From Gemmataceae bacterium (GTDB taxonomy: Bacteria > Planctomycetota > Planctomycetia > Gemmatales > Gemmataceae): a DNA stretch of 64,000 bases. The notes beneath the pieces were generated by a model, which saw nothing but the letters and a program-made list of their open reading frames with translations, had not been told where the DNA came from and searched no databases. The DNA lies in contig SHZY01000003.1 of assembly GCA_009692065.1 (NCBI GenBank), positions 1-64,000 of the forward strand, written 5' to 3'. Of this stretch, positions 25,471 through 33,422 are shown one piece after another. The position numbers and the translations under genes were made by a program. Every line of letters begins with the position of its first letter. The stretch's first letter is position 1.

Positions 25471-25989
25471 ATGAACGCAACCCTAGCGAACCGAACGGCG
25501 ACGCCCTTGACGCTGCACGCCTTCACGGCAGCGGATCTGATGGTGCCGAACCCGATCTCGCTGCGTGCCGAGGCTAAAGTGGCTGAGGCGATCGCGCTGT
25601 TCACCGCTAAGCGGATCACCGCCGCTCCGGTGATCGATGAATCAGGCCGGCCCATCGGCGTCGTGAGCGGATCCGACTTGCTGATCCATCATCGCGAGAA
25701 TGACCGGGAGAAGGAAAGGGCCGCGGCGGGGAAGCCTGACTACTTCTTCGCGCCGACCTTCGAGATGGTAGATGCGTCGCGTGAATATCCGTCGGGCACG
25801 CGGCCAACCGTTGCCGACTTGATGACACCCGCCGTATTCGCCGTCACGCCGGATACGCCGGTGCGTCGCGTCGTCAGCGATATGCTCGGCCTGCACGTGC
25901 ATCGTCTGTTTGTCGTCGATGAAGCCGGCGTCCTCGTCGGCGTCATCAGCACGATGGATGTCCTCAAGCACCTGCGATCGGAAGATTGA
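25471..25989 (+). CDS. CBS domain-pair protein
   Basis: A 172-residue CBS-pair protein paralogous to the preceding gene. The first motif is 'FTAADLMVPNPISLRAEAKV' with 'RPIGVVSGSDLLIHH'. The second is 'VADLMTPAVFAVTPDTPVRR' with 'GVLVGVISTMDVLKHL'. Between them is a charged insertion with 'FFAPTFEMVDASREYP'. A textbook Shine-Dalgarno (AAGGAGGT) precedes the ATG at 25471, so the ORF-track start at 25264 (inside the previous gene) is wrong. It is probably a nucleotide-sensing regulatory subunit with an unknown partner. Confidence 0.9.
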   Translation: MNATLANRTATPLTLHAFTAADLMVPNPISLRAEAKVAEAIALFTAKRITAAPVIDESGRPIGVVSGSDLLIHHRENDREKERAAAGKPDYFFAPTFEMVDASREYPSGTRPTVADLMTPAVFAVTPDTPVRRVVSDMLGLHVHRLFVVDEAGVLVGVISTMDVLKHLRSED

Positions 25990-26015
25990 TTCTGTCAAGC
26001 ACGCAGGTCCATTTG

Positions 26016-26073
26016 GTTAGCCGAACGCGCAAGCGACGGAATTAATGACCCGTCGCTTGCGCGTCCGGCTAAC
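26016..26073. repeat. Family B palindrome with 24-bp arms
   Basis: gttagccgaacgcgcaagcg then acgg (26016-26039) pairs with 26050-26073 with one mismatch around aattaatgac. It lies between the second CBS gene and the helicase, and the copy at 5341 shares its core. Confidence 0.85.
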
Positions 26074-26133
26074 GAGTTGTCTACAAATACAATAGGAGGA
26101 ACGATTTCAGGATGCACGACGGAGACCCGCACG

Positions 26134-28377
26134 ATGCCGGCAACGTTCGACGAGATTCTCGCCAGCTTGACCGAAAACCAGCGCGAGGCAGTCTTGCATG
26201 TGGATGGGCCGCTCCTGGTGCTCGCGGGGCCGGGCAGCGGCAAGACGCGCGTAATTACTTGCCGCATCGCCCATCTCATCCATCAGGGCATCAGGCCGCA
26301 GCAGATCCTTGCGATCACGTTCACCAACAAAGCCGCCGGCGAGATGAAGCAACGCGTCGAGGCGATGCTTCCCGGCCGGGGTATCTGGATCAGCACGTTC
26401 CATAGCCTCGGCGTGCGCCTGCTGCGTCAGTACGCGGATCGGCTAGGGCTCGATCGCAACTTCACGATCTACGACCAGTCCGACCGTGTCCGCCTGGTGA
26501 AGTCCGCACTGGAAGCCGCCGAGATCGACAACGTCCGCTTCACGCCCGATACCATCCAGGGCGCGATCAGCAAGGCGAAGAGCCAGCTGCTGCTCCCCGA
26601 TCAGTATGCGAAGCAGGCGAACGATTATTTCAAGCAAATCGTCGCGCAGGTCTACCCCGTTTACGAGAAGAAGATGCGCGACGCCAACGCGCTCGACTTC
26701 GACGACCTCTTGCTCTGGCCCGCGCTTGCCCTCAAGAACGATGCCGAGATGCGTGCCGAGCTGGACGCGCGCTTTCGCTACGTGCTGATCGACGAGTATC
26801 AGGACACGAACAAGGCGCAGTACGCGATCGCACGCGGCTTGACGGTGGATCATCCAAATCTTTGCGTGGTCGGCGATCCCGATCAATCGATCTACCGCTG
26901 GCGCGGCTCCGACTTGCGCAACATACTCGACTTCGAGCACGATTTCCCGCAAGCCCGCGTCATCACGCTGGGCGAAAACTTCCGCAGCACCAAGGCTATC
27001 CTGCGCGTCGCCGATCATCTCATCGCCAACAACCGCGAACGCAAGCCGAAGACGCTCTATACCGCGAACGTCGAGGGTTCAAAGGTCGGTTGCATCCTTT
27101 GCGAGACCGGGTTGGAAGAGGCCGATCTGGTCGTCAAGCGTATTCGCGAAGCTGTTGAATCAGGCGGCCGACACTACCGCGACTTCGCCATCCTGCTGCG
27201 GCTCAACGCCTTGTCGCGTGCTCTGGAAACCGCGTTCGTCCGCCAGCGGGTACCGTTTCAGATCGTGCGCGGCGTTGCCTTCTTTGAACGCAAGGAAAAC
27301 CGCGACATCCTCGCCTATCTGCGCTTGCTGCTCAACCCGAGGGACAACCTCTCGTTCCTGCGCGCCGTCAACGAACCGGCCCGCGGCATCGGCAAGACCT
27401 CGCTGGAGCATCTGCAAAATTACGCCGGTCCGCGCGAGATGAGCCTGCTGAGCGCTGCCGAGCAAGTCGAAAAGATTCCCGCCATCAAAGGCAAGGCCGC
27501 GACCGGGCTGAAGGCATTCGCAAAACTCATAGCTGAGCTGCGCGAAGTTCTGAGCGCCACGCCCGACGAGGTCATGCGCAAGGTGATCGAACGCTCCGGC
27601 TATAGCCGCATGCTGAAGGCATCGAGTGACAGCGAGGATCAGCAGCGGTTGGCTAACGTCGAAGAGCTCGTGACGGCGGCGCATCAGTTTCACGAGGAGG
27701 ATAATAGCCGAACCATCGCCGATTTCCTGGAGAACATCACCCTCGCCAGCGATGTCGATGCCTGGGACGAGAAGCAAGACTGCGTCGCGGTGATGACATT
27801 GCACGCAGCGAAGGGCCTGGAATTCCCAGTCGTCTACATGATGGCGATGGAGCAGGGCATCTTGCCGCACGAACGCAGTTTGAACAGCGACGCCGAAATC
27901 GAAGAGGAACGCCGGCTCGCCTTTGTCGGCATCACACGCGCGCAGGAGGAAGTGTACCTGTCCTATGCGCGCATGCGTGAATTTCGCGGGCAGACGAACT
28001 ACACGATCCCAAGCATGTTCCTGGAGGAATTGCCGCCCGGCGATATCGAAGAAATCGATCTCTCTTCCAGCGGCAGCAACCACGGCAACGCCGCCGAGTC
28101 GTGGCGCAACAGCACCGCGAAGGCCAGCCAGGGCTGGTACGACACCGGTTTCAAAGCGAGCGCCGGGCGCAAACCGCCGGACGAAGATCCCTTCCATGAA
28201 GCCCCCCCCACCGGCTACGAAGTCGGTGCCTTGGTGCATCACGATGCCTACGGAGTGGGCAAGATCACCGACGTCTCGGGGCAGGGGGCCCTGCGCAAGC
28301 TGACGATCCGGTTTTCGGGCGGCGAGCGCACCTTCCTCGCTGCCAAGGCGAAGCTGGCGGTGGTGCAGCCGGGGTGA
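26134..28377 (+). CDS. UvrD/PcrA-type superfamily 1 DNA helicase
   Basis: A 747-residue 3'-5' helicase. Motifs in order: Q motif 'LTENQREAV', Walker A 'AGPGSGKTRVI' (about residue 31), motif Ia 'ITFTNKAAGEMKQRV', motif II 'LIDEYQDTN' (about 219), motif III 'VVGDPDQSIYRWRG', 'LGENFRST', 'VMTLHAAKGLEFPVV' and 'EERRLAFVGITRAQ'. The C-terminal 60 residues form a PcrA/UvrD-like tail ('GALVHHDAYGVGKITDVSG'), a site implicated in RNA polymerase contact. It would act in DNA repair and in removing proteins from DNA. The ATG at 26134 is chosen over the TTG at 26077; GGAG lies 13 bases upstream. Confidence 0.94.
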   Translation: MPATFDEILASLTENQREAVLHVDGPLLVLAGPGSGKTRVITCRIAHLIHQGIRPQQILAITFTNKAAGEMKQRVEAMLPGRGIWISTFHSLGVRLLRQYADRLGLDRNFTIYDQSDRVRLVKSALEAAEIDNVRFTPDTIQGAISKAKSQLLLPDQYAKQANDYFKQIVAQVYPVYEKKMRDANALDFDDLLLWPALALKNDAEMRAELDARFRYVLIDEYQDTNKAQYAIARGLTVDHPNLCVVGDPDQSIYRWRGSDLRNILDFEHDFPQARVITLGENFRSTKAILRVADHLIANNRERKPKTLYTANVEGSKVGCILCETGLEEADLVVKRIREAVESGGRHYRDFAILLRLNALSRALETAFVRQRVPFQIVRGVAFFERKENRDILAYLRLLLNPRDNLSFLRAVNEPARGIGKTSLEHLQNYAGPREMSLLSAAEQVEKIPAIKGKAATGLKAFAKLIAELREVLSATPDEVMRKVIERSGYSRMLKASSDSEDQQRLANVEELVTAAHQFHEEDNSRTIADFLENITLASDVDAWDEKQDCVAVMTLHAAKGLEFPVVYMMAMEQGILPHERSLNSDAEIEEERRLAFVGITRAQEEVYLSYARMREFRGQTNYTIPSMFLEELPPGDIEEIDLSSSGSNHGNAAESWRNSTAKASQGWYDTGFKASAGRKPPDEDPFHEAPPTGYEVGALVHHDAYGVGKITDVSGQGALRKLTIRFSGGERTFLAAKAKLAVVQPG

Positions 28378-28418
28378 ATTTGTAAAAAAAAAACACACTC
28401 ACAAAGGAGATCCCTACC

Positions 28419-28869
28419 ATGAGACTGCTTTTTGCAATCCTGGGTCTGCCTTCTCGGCATGTCGACCATTGCCACAGCCCAACCCGCCGCTCTGGGCCCG
28501 CCGTCGGCCTTCAAGATCGTCGTTAGCACCAAGCCGGAAAAAGGAGAGCTGACCTACATCGAGACCATCACGAAACTTGTGCCGGTACAGAAGGAAATTG
28601 CCGTCATGCAGAACGGCCAGATCGTCAAGAAGGTGGTAACCGAATACGTCAGGGAAATTGTCCAAGAATACAGGCTCATCGACATTGCCAAGAGCCGCGT
28701 CATCACGCCCGACGGCAAACAATTGCCAATCGACGAAGTATGGAAGCGATTGAAAGCCAACACGGCCTTCGCTCTGGCCGCCGATTCCAACACGCCGGCG
28801 CAGGCCTATATGCGGGCGTTGAATGCCGAGACGCTTGTGATCATTCAGGGGCCGCCGAAGAAGAACTAA
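28419..28869 (+). pseudogene. Small exported protein with apparent frameshift in its signal peptide
   Basis: AAGGAGA at 28404-28410 and ATG 28419 give MRLLFAILG, after which the frame becomes nonsense. The adjacent frame continues with CLLGMSTIATAQPAA and then a 120-residue mature part ('TYIETITKLVPVQKEIAVMQ'). Ignoring one base near 28446 restores a perfect cleavable signal peptide. The ORF track instead starts at a TTG (28432) without a ribosome site. The mature protein is short, Lys/Val-rich and unrecognised. No homopolymer lies at the break, so either one base was inserted recently or the read is wrong. Confidence 0.65.
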
Positions 28870-28872
28870 CCC

Positions 28873-28918
28873 TCTTCGTTTAGCGCCCGCATGGCGCCGC
28901 GCGGGCGCTAAACGAAGA
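28873..28918. repeat. Family A palindrome, perfect 18-bp arms
   Basis: TCTTCGTTTAGCGCCCGC (28873-28890) and its exact reverse complement (28901-28918) surround ATGGCGCCGC. It is the cleanest family A copy in the window and lies just before the isomerase gene. Confidence 0.9.
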
Positions 28919-28930
28919 CCGGAGAACCTC

Positions 28931-29773
28931 ATGTTCACGATCAGCGCCTTCGCCGACGAAATCGATCCCGATCCGCTCAAGCAGATCGACATCCTGAAAT
29001 CGTGCAACGTTGGCCACATCGAGTTCCGCTCGATTCTCGGCACCAACGTGCTCAGCCTGACCGATCTGCAAATCCAGGAGTTCAAGTCGCTCCTGGACAA
29101 GCACGGCTTCAAGCTCAGCGCTATTGGTTCCCCGATCGGCAAGATCAAGATCGACGAGCCGTTCGAGCCGCACCTGGCGAAATTCAGACGTGCCATCGAT
29201 CTGTGCGGCGTCTTCGGCACGAAAAACATCCGCATCTTCAGCTATTACCCGCCCGATAACTTCGACGGCAACTGGACTAAATGGCGCCCGGAAATCATGA
29301 ACCGCATGACGCAGAAGTGCGAACTGGCAGCCAAGGCCGGCGTGCGGCTGATCCATGAGAACGAACACAGCATCTACGGCGATTCGCCGGAGCGCGTCGC
29401 CGATCTGATGGCAACCTTGCGCAAATCGTTCAGCGCGGAGGTGGTCGGCGCCGTCCACGATCCGGCCAACTTCGTTTTCTGTGGCTACGACCCGTGGCAA
29501 GGCTGGCTGGCGTCGAAGCCGTGGCTGGTGCATTTCCACATCAAGGATTGGATTGCCGACGCCAAGCATGGCAGCCTCGCCGGCGAAGGGCAGGGCCGCA
29601 TTCCTGAAGTGATTGCCGACGCCGTCAAGATGGGCTACGCCGGCTTCGCGACGATGGAGCCGCACTTGCTCGGCGGCGGCCCGACCGGCGGCGTCACGGG
29701 GCCGGAGTTGTTTCCGAAAGCGGTGGCGGCGTTCAAGGCGATTCTCGATAAAGCCTGCGCGAAGTATCAATGA
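28931..29773 (+). CDS. Sugar phosphate isomerase/epimerase family protein (TIM barrel)
   Basis: A 280-residue xylose isomerase-like TIM-barrel protein. The N-terminus 'FTISAFADEIDPDPLKQI' and the metal-ligand segments 'LIHENEHSIYGDSPERVADL', 'GAVHDPANFVFCGYDPW', 'LVHFHIKDWI' and 'GFATMEPHLLGGGP' give the expected Glu, Asp, His and Glu ligands of the AP-endonuclease-2 clan. The substrate is probably a sugar or inositol derivative. GGAGAACC precedes the ATG. Its stop codon overlaps the possible start of the next gene (ATGA), so the two are likely coupled. Confidence 0.88.
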   Translation: MFTISAFADEIDPDPLKQIDILKSCNVGHIEFRSILGTNVLSLTDLQIQEFKSLLDKHGFKLSAIGSPIGKIKIDEPFEPHLAKFRRAIDLCGVFGTKNIRIFSYYPPDNFDGNWTKWRPEIMNRMTQKCELAAKAGVRLIHENEHSIYGDSPERVADLMATLRKSFSAEVVGAVHDPANFVFCGYDPWQGWLASKPWLVHFHIKDWIADAKHGSLAGEGQGRIPEVIADAVKMGYAGFATMEPHLLGGGPTGGVTGPELFPKAVAAFKAILDKACAKYQ

Positions 29774-31347
29774 ACCGGCAAGCCGAGGGCCGTGAGGCCC
29801 CGGTTTGCGGACCCTCTCGCCGTGGCAATCAACCGGGGCCTTACGGCCCTCGGCTCGCCAAGCTCGCCGAACCAATGACCCTCCAGCAAATTCACCTGCG
29901 CATCAACGACGCCGCCACCGGCCAGCCGACGCCCGTGCGTTTGCGCATCACCGACGCCGCCGGAACCTACTACGCTCCGTATGGCCGACTGACCGACTTC
30001 GCGACCGGCGTCAATCAAGACGTCGGCGGCAACGTCCAGATCGGCGCCAAGAAATGGGCGTACATCGACGGCACCTGCGAAATCCTATTGCCGCCGGACA
30101 CGCTGCATATCGAAATCGCGAAAGGCCCCGAGTACAAGCCGATTGACGAGGACGTCACGCTCCTTGCCGGCAAGATGTCCATGCGTTTCACGATCGAACG
30201 CTGGAGCGACGTCCGCAAGCAAGGCTGGAATTCGGGCGATACGCGCGTGCATTTCATGTCGCCGGACGCGGCGCTCTTGGAGGGGCAGGCGGAGGATGTG
30301 GCGGTGGTGAATTTGCTGGCAGCAGAGACCGACGATCGGGCAATCCCCAACATTCTTTCCTTCAGCGGCCAATCGTTTGCTCGCTCGGTGCCAACCTGTG
30401 GCGTCGCCGTGAATACGTTCAACGATTCGTCTTACGTGGGCAGGCTCGCTTTGCTGCACTGCCATCGCATTGTCTACCCGCTGAGCTGGCGCAGCGCGGA
30501 ATGCGATACCGAGTGGACGTTGGCCGACTGGTGTGATCAATGCCATCGCAAGAAAGGGTTGGTCATTTGGGCCTGCCCGCGAGGCTCCTTGACGGCCGAC
30601 TGTGACTATGGCGAACCGTTGGCCGACCTGGTCCTCGGCAAAATTGATGCCTTCGAAATATCCCCCGACGACGCCGGTCCTCATAGTGCCTTGGCCGACT
30701 ATTTACAACTTTGTGACGCCGGTCTAATCGTCCCGCTGGTCGGGGCGAGCGTCAAGAGCAGTAACCATTCCGAGCTCGGGGTCATGCGGACCTACGCGTA
30801 CATTCCTCCGGGCCAGGACTGTACCTATTCCAATTGGATTCAGGCGGTGCGGGACGGCCGAACCTTCATCAGTAATGGCCCGGTCCTGCAATGGACGATC
30901 GACGGCGCTGTGATTGGCGCAAGGTTGGTCGTGTCGCCAGAAGGCAAGACTGTGCAAATCCGCGCTGGTGCGGAAAGCTTGCTTCCATTTGACCACCTTG
31001 AGTTGCTGTGGAATGGCCAGATTCTTGCAACGGCCGCGCCGACTGGACGATCACCTTATCGCGTTGAGCTAGAGCATGAATTGGTGGTGCGAGCGAGCGG
31101 TTGGCTGGCGGCTCGCTGCACGACCGACCGAACGCACGGAACCGACTCCTTGCCGCTCGCGCACACTTCCGCCGTCGAGGTGTGTGTCAGCGAATCGCCG
31201 AGGCGGGCCGAGCCGGATGCCGTGAAGCATTTTTTGAGCGAACTCGATGGCATGTTGCGATTTGCAAGCAAGATTCCTCTCGGCGGCCGCTTGCGACGCG
31301 TCGTCGAAGAAGCGCGAACCATCCTCGCAAAAAAACTGTCCCCCTGA
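29770..31347 (+). CDS. Probable CehA/McbA-like (PHP-type) metallohydrolase, in-frame palindrome near N-terminus
   Basis: A 525-residue protein if started at the ATGA overlap with the isomerase, or 490 residues from ATG 29875 (MTLQQIHLRINDA). Residues 5-28 of the long form are encoded by a 75-bp palindrome (29781-29855), so an ancestral coupled start may have been kept and extended. It has a beta-rich N-terminal domain ('PTPVRLRITDAAGTYYAP') and then 'GWNSGDTRVHFMSPDAALLE', which resembles the start of a PHP-like metallohydrolase. Later parts are 'EISPDDAGPHSALADYLQLC' and a C-terminal region of interspersed strands and helices. Classification is by resemblance only. Confidence 0.6.
   Translation: MNRQAEGREAPVCGPSRRGNQPGPYGPRLAKLAEPMTLQQIHLRINDAATGQPTPVRLRITDAAGTYYAPYGRLTDFATGVNQDVGGNVQIGAKKWAYIDGTCEILLPPDTLHIEIAKGPEYKPIDEDVTLLAGKMSMRFTIERWSDVRKQGWNSGDTRVHFMSPDAALLEGQAEDVAVVNLLAAETDDRAIPNILSFSGQSFARSVPTCGVAVNTFNDSSYVGRLALLHCHRIVYPLSWRSAECDTEWTLADWCDQCHRKKGLVIWACPRGSLTADCDYGEPLADLVLGKIDAFEISPDDAGPHSALADYLQLCDAGLIVPLVGASVKSSNHSELGVMRTYAYIPPGQDCTYSNWIQAVRDGRTFISNGPVLQWTIDGAVIGARLVVSPEGKTVQIRAGAESLLPFDHLELLWNGQILATAAPTGRSPYRVELEHELVVRASGWLAARCTTDRTHGTDSLPLAHTSAVEVCVSESPRRAEPDAVKHFLSELDGMLRFASKIPLGGRLRRVVEEARTILAKKLSP
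29781..29855. repeat. 75-bp palindrome inside the metallohydrolase reading frame
   Basis: The arms 29781-29805 and 29831-29855 (agccgagggccgtgaggccc then cggtt) are inverted with one mismatch. The length is exactly 25 codons and has no stop in frame. Confidence 0.8.
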
Positions 31348-31490
31348 CGCCGGTGTGCAGCCTCTCCGCACCTCCCCTCATGCATCGTAACCGATCGCAC
31401 GTCCGGATTCAAAGTCCGTTGCGGCGTTCGAGGGGAGTGTCCGCGTGTGTGTGTGAAACTTGCAAGCGCAAGGCAAGTCATCCTGGCGCA

Positions 31491-31506
31491 TGTTCCACGT
31501 GGAACA
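31491..31506. promoter_or_regulatory. parS-like ParB binding site
   Basis: TGTTCCACGTGGAACA is a perfect 16-bp palindrome matching the bacterial parS consensus TGTTTCACGTGAAACA at 14 of 16 positions. From memory, it also resembles the GGAAC-ended parS variants of pseudomonads. It lies in non-coding DNA 16 bases upstream of the cimA promoter. No parA/parB is in the window. It is the only full-length match I found. Confidence 0.7.
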
Positions 31507-31522
31507 TTCAGCGAGCTGCGAT

Positions 31523-31551
31523 TTGACAACCTGCGAGATTCGTCGTACTAT
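31523..31551 (+). promoter_or_regulatory. Predicted sigma70 promoter of the cimA attenuator transcript
   Basis: TTGACA (31523-31528), a 17-base spacer and TACTAT (31546-31551) form a near-consensus promoter. The leader ORF starts 7 bases after the -10, so the transcript may be nearly leaderless at its 5' end. Confidence 0.75.
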
Positions 31552-31557
31552 TTCACC

Positions 31558-31662
31558 ATGGCTAATTCAGTCCAGACTCTGATCCCGATCGCCATCAACG
31601 CCGCGCAGGGAGTGCGCGTTGCGGTAGAAGTGCGAGTTACGGTAGAAATCCTCCGGGGCTGA
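31558..31662 (+). CDS. Branched-chain amino-acid leader peptide (34 aa) of cimA
   Basis: The ORF encodes MANSVQTLIPIAINAAQG, then VRVAVE and VRVTVE, then EILRG. Seven Val, four Ile and two Leu make up over a third of its codons. VRVAVE/VRVTVE comes from an 18-bp imperfect tandem duplication (16 of 18 bases identical). It has no clear Shine-Dalgarno, which fits a start codon close to the transcript's 5' end. Its stop overlaps an antiterminator arm (31652-31659), and a terminator lies 30 bases later, just before cimA. This is the layout of ilv/leu-type attenuation. It is not known as a protein family. Confidence 0.75.
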   Translation: MANSVQTLIPIAINAAQGVRVAVEVRVTVEILRG

Positions 31663-31700
31663 GGCGGCGCGTTCGTTGCCAGCGATATTCAGGCCCTGGA
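31652..31700 (+). promoter_or_regulatory. Predicted antiterminator pairing of the cimA attenuator
   Basis: TCCGGGGC (31652-31659), spanning the last leader codons, can pair with GCCCTGGA (31693-31700) with one G.U wobble. The latter is also the 5' arm of the terminator, so the two structures exclude each other. A ribosome finishing the leader would cover the first arm and favour termination; stalling at Val codons would free it. Confidence 0.6.
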
Positions 31701-31719
31701 TTGATCTCCAGGGCTTTTT
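31693..31719 (+). terminator. Intrinsic terminator/attenuator before cimA
   Basis: GCCCTGGA (31693-31700), loop TTGATC and TCCAGGGC (31707-31714) form a perfect 8-bp stem, followed by TTTTTG. It lies 15 bases before the cimA ATG, so it acts on cimA rather than on an upstream gene. Confidence 0.8.
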
Positions 31720-31734
31720 GTTTGGACCGATCCC

Positions 31735-33351
31735 ATGACACGCATCCAAATCTACGACACGACGCTGCGCGACGGCAGCCAGGGCGAGGGGATCAACTTC
31801 TCGCTCCAGGACAAGCTGCTCATCACCAGGCGGCTCGACGAGCTCGGCGTCGATTATATCGAGGGGGGCTATCCGCTCTCGAACCCCAAGGATTTCGAGT
31901 ACTTTCAAGAAGTCCGCAAGTTGCCGCTCAAGCATGCCAAGGTCGCCGCCTTCGGCATGACACGCCGCAAGAACTGCGATCCAGCGGCCGACGTGTGCCT
32001 GAAAGCGATCATCGATTCGCATGCGGCCGTCATCACCATCGTCGGCAAGACGTGGGACATGCACGTCACCGAGGTGCTCGGCGCGACGCTCGACGAGAAC
32101 CTGCGCATGATTGCCGATTCCGTGCGCTACTGCAAATCGCAGCCGCACGTCGAGGAGGTGCTGTACGATGCGGAGCATTTCTTCGACGGCTTCAAGGCGA
32201 ATCCGCAGTACGCGTTCAAGACCTTGCAAGCGGCCCTCGACGGGGGCGCCCAAATGTTGATCCTGTGCGACACCAATGGCGGCATCTTGCCCGAAGACAT
32301 CGCGGCAGGCGTCAACAAGGTGAAGCAAGCGTTGCCAGGCATCGCGCTCGGCATTCATTGCCACAACGACTCGGATGTTGCCACTGCGAATTCGCTGGCC
32401 GCCGTCTACCAGGGGGCAACTCAGGTGCAGGGCACGATCAACGGCATCGGCGAACGCTGCGGCAATGCGGACCTCGTTTGCATCATCGCGAACCTGACAC
32501 TCAAGCGAGGCTACGAAATGCTGCGTCCCGGAAGTCTGCCGCACCTGACCGAGCTGTCGCGCTATGTATACGAGATTGCGAACATGAATTTTCGCAATGG
32601 CCAGCCCTTCGTCGGCACGAGCGCCTTCGCTCACAAGGGGGGCATGCATGCTCACGGCGTCGCGCGTGTGTCGGCCAGCTACGAACACATCGATCCGGCA
32701 CTCGTCGGCAATGAACGCCGCATCTTGATCAGCGAATTGTCAGGCCAGGCGAACATTCTGGTGAAGACCGCCAAGTACGCGATCGACAACAACAAGGAAC
32801 TCGGCGTCAAGCTGCGAGACATGGTGCAGGACCTGGAGAACCAGGGCTACGAGTTCGAGGCCGCCGAGGCGTCGTTCGACATTCTCGTCAAAAAGGCGCT
32901 CGGCGTCTATCGGCCCAAGTTCGAAAGGCTCAGCTATCACGTCAACGTCGAAATGCCGACGAGCGGCGCCTTGACGACGGAAGCAACCGTGAAAGTGCGG
33001 ATCGGCAATTCTGTCCAGCACACGGTTGCCGAAGGCGACGGCCCCGTCAATGCACTCGACAGTGCGCTCCGCAAGGCGATGCAGCAAGCGTATCCACGGT
33101 TGGCCGAGATGCAGCTTGTCGATTACAAGGTGCGCGTCGTCAATTCACGCGCTGGCACGGCGGCACGGGTGCGCGTCGTTATCGAATCACGCGATCACAC
33201 TGATGTCTGGGGCACCGTCGGTGTCAGTGAAAACGTCATCGAAGCAAGCTGGCTGGCGTTGGCCGACAGCTTTGAGTACAAATTGTTCAAGGACGAAGAA
33301 AATGCGAATCACGAAAACACGAAAGTACGAAAACACGAAAAAGAAGATTGA
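31735..33351 (+). CDS. cimA: (R)-citramalate synthase
   Basis: A 538-residue CimA (TIGR00977-type) that condenses acetyl-CoA and pyruvate to citramalate, the threonine-independent entry to isoleucine. The catalytic TIM barrel opens 'IQIYDTTLRDGSQGEGINFS' and has 'IHCHNDSDVATANSLAAV', 'INGIGERCGNADL' and 'TSAFAHKGGMHAHG'. The C-terminal LeuA dimer/regulatory domain ('TTEATVKVRIGNSVQHTVAE', 'DYKVRVVNSRAGTAARVRV') is the feedback-control region. Its last 15 or so residues (HENTKVRKHEKED) are encoded by an intergenic inverted repeat. It is preceded by a valine-rich leader and attenuator and followed after 71 bases by valS, so branched-chain synthesis and charging genes are neighbours. Confidence 0.93.
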   Translation: MTRIQIYDTTLRDGSQGEGINFSLQDKLLITRRLDELGVDYIEGGYPLSNPKDFEYFQEVRKLPLKHAKVAAFGMTRRKNCDPAADVCLKAIIDSHAAVITIVGKTWDMHVTEVLGATLDENLRMIADSVRYCKSQPHVEEVLYDAEHFFDGFKANPQYAFKTLQAALDGGAQMLILCDTNGGILPEDIAAGVNKVKQALPGIALGIHCHNDSDVATANSLAAVYQGATQVQGTINGIGERCGNADLVCIIANLTLKRGYEMLRPGSLPHLTELSRYVYEIANMNFRNGQPFVGTSAFAHKGGMHAHGVARVSASYEHIDPALVGNERRILISELSGQANILVKTAKYAIDNNKELGVKLRDMVQDLENQGYEFEAAEASFDILVKKALGVYRPKFERLSYHVNVEMPTSGALTTEATVKVRIGNSVQHTVAEGDGPVNALDSALRKAMQQAYPRLAEMQLVDYKVRVVNSRAGTAARVRVVIESRDHTDVWGTVGVSENVIEASWLALADSFEYKLFKDEENANHENTKVRKHEKED

Positions 33352-33406
33352 ACGTAGATGCGATTGGTGATTTTCGTGGTTTCGTACTTTCGTGTTTTCG
33401 TGATTT
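33307..33406. repeat. Family I inverted repeat (CACGAAAACACGAAAG)
   Basis: aatcacgaaaacacgaaagt and its continuation to 33341 pair with 33370-33406 (tttcgtactttcgtgttttc then gtgattt). The left arm is translated as the C-terminal tail of CimA, and the right arm ends 16 bases before the valS start codon. Confidence 0.85.
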
Positions 33407-33422
33407 GTATTTGGAGTTTACG

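Noticed and set aside
27160-28398. 412-aa minus ORF opposite the helicase
   Set aside because: Shadow of the UvrD-type helicase; no motif and poor composition.
31447-31662. 71-aa ORF ending with the leader peptide
   Set aside because: The upstream 37 codons cover the parS site and the promoter, so only the last 34 codons are transcribed.
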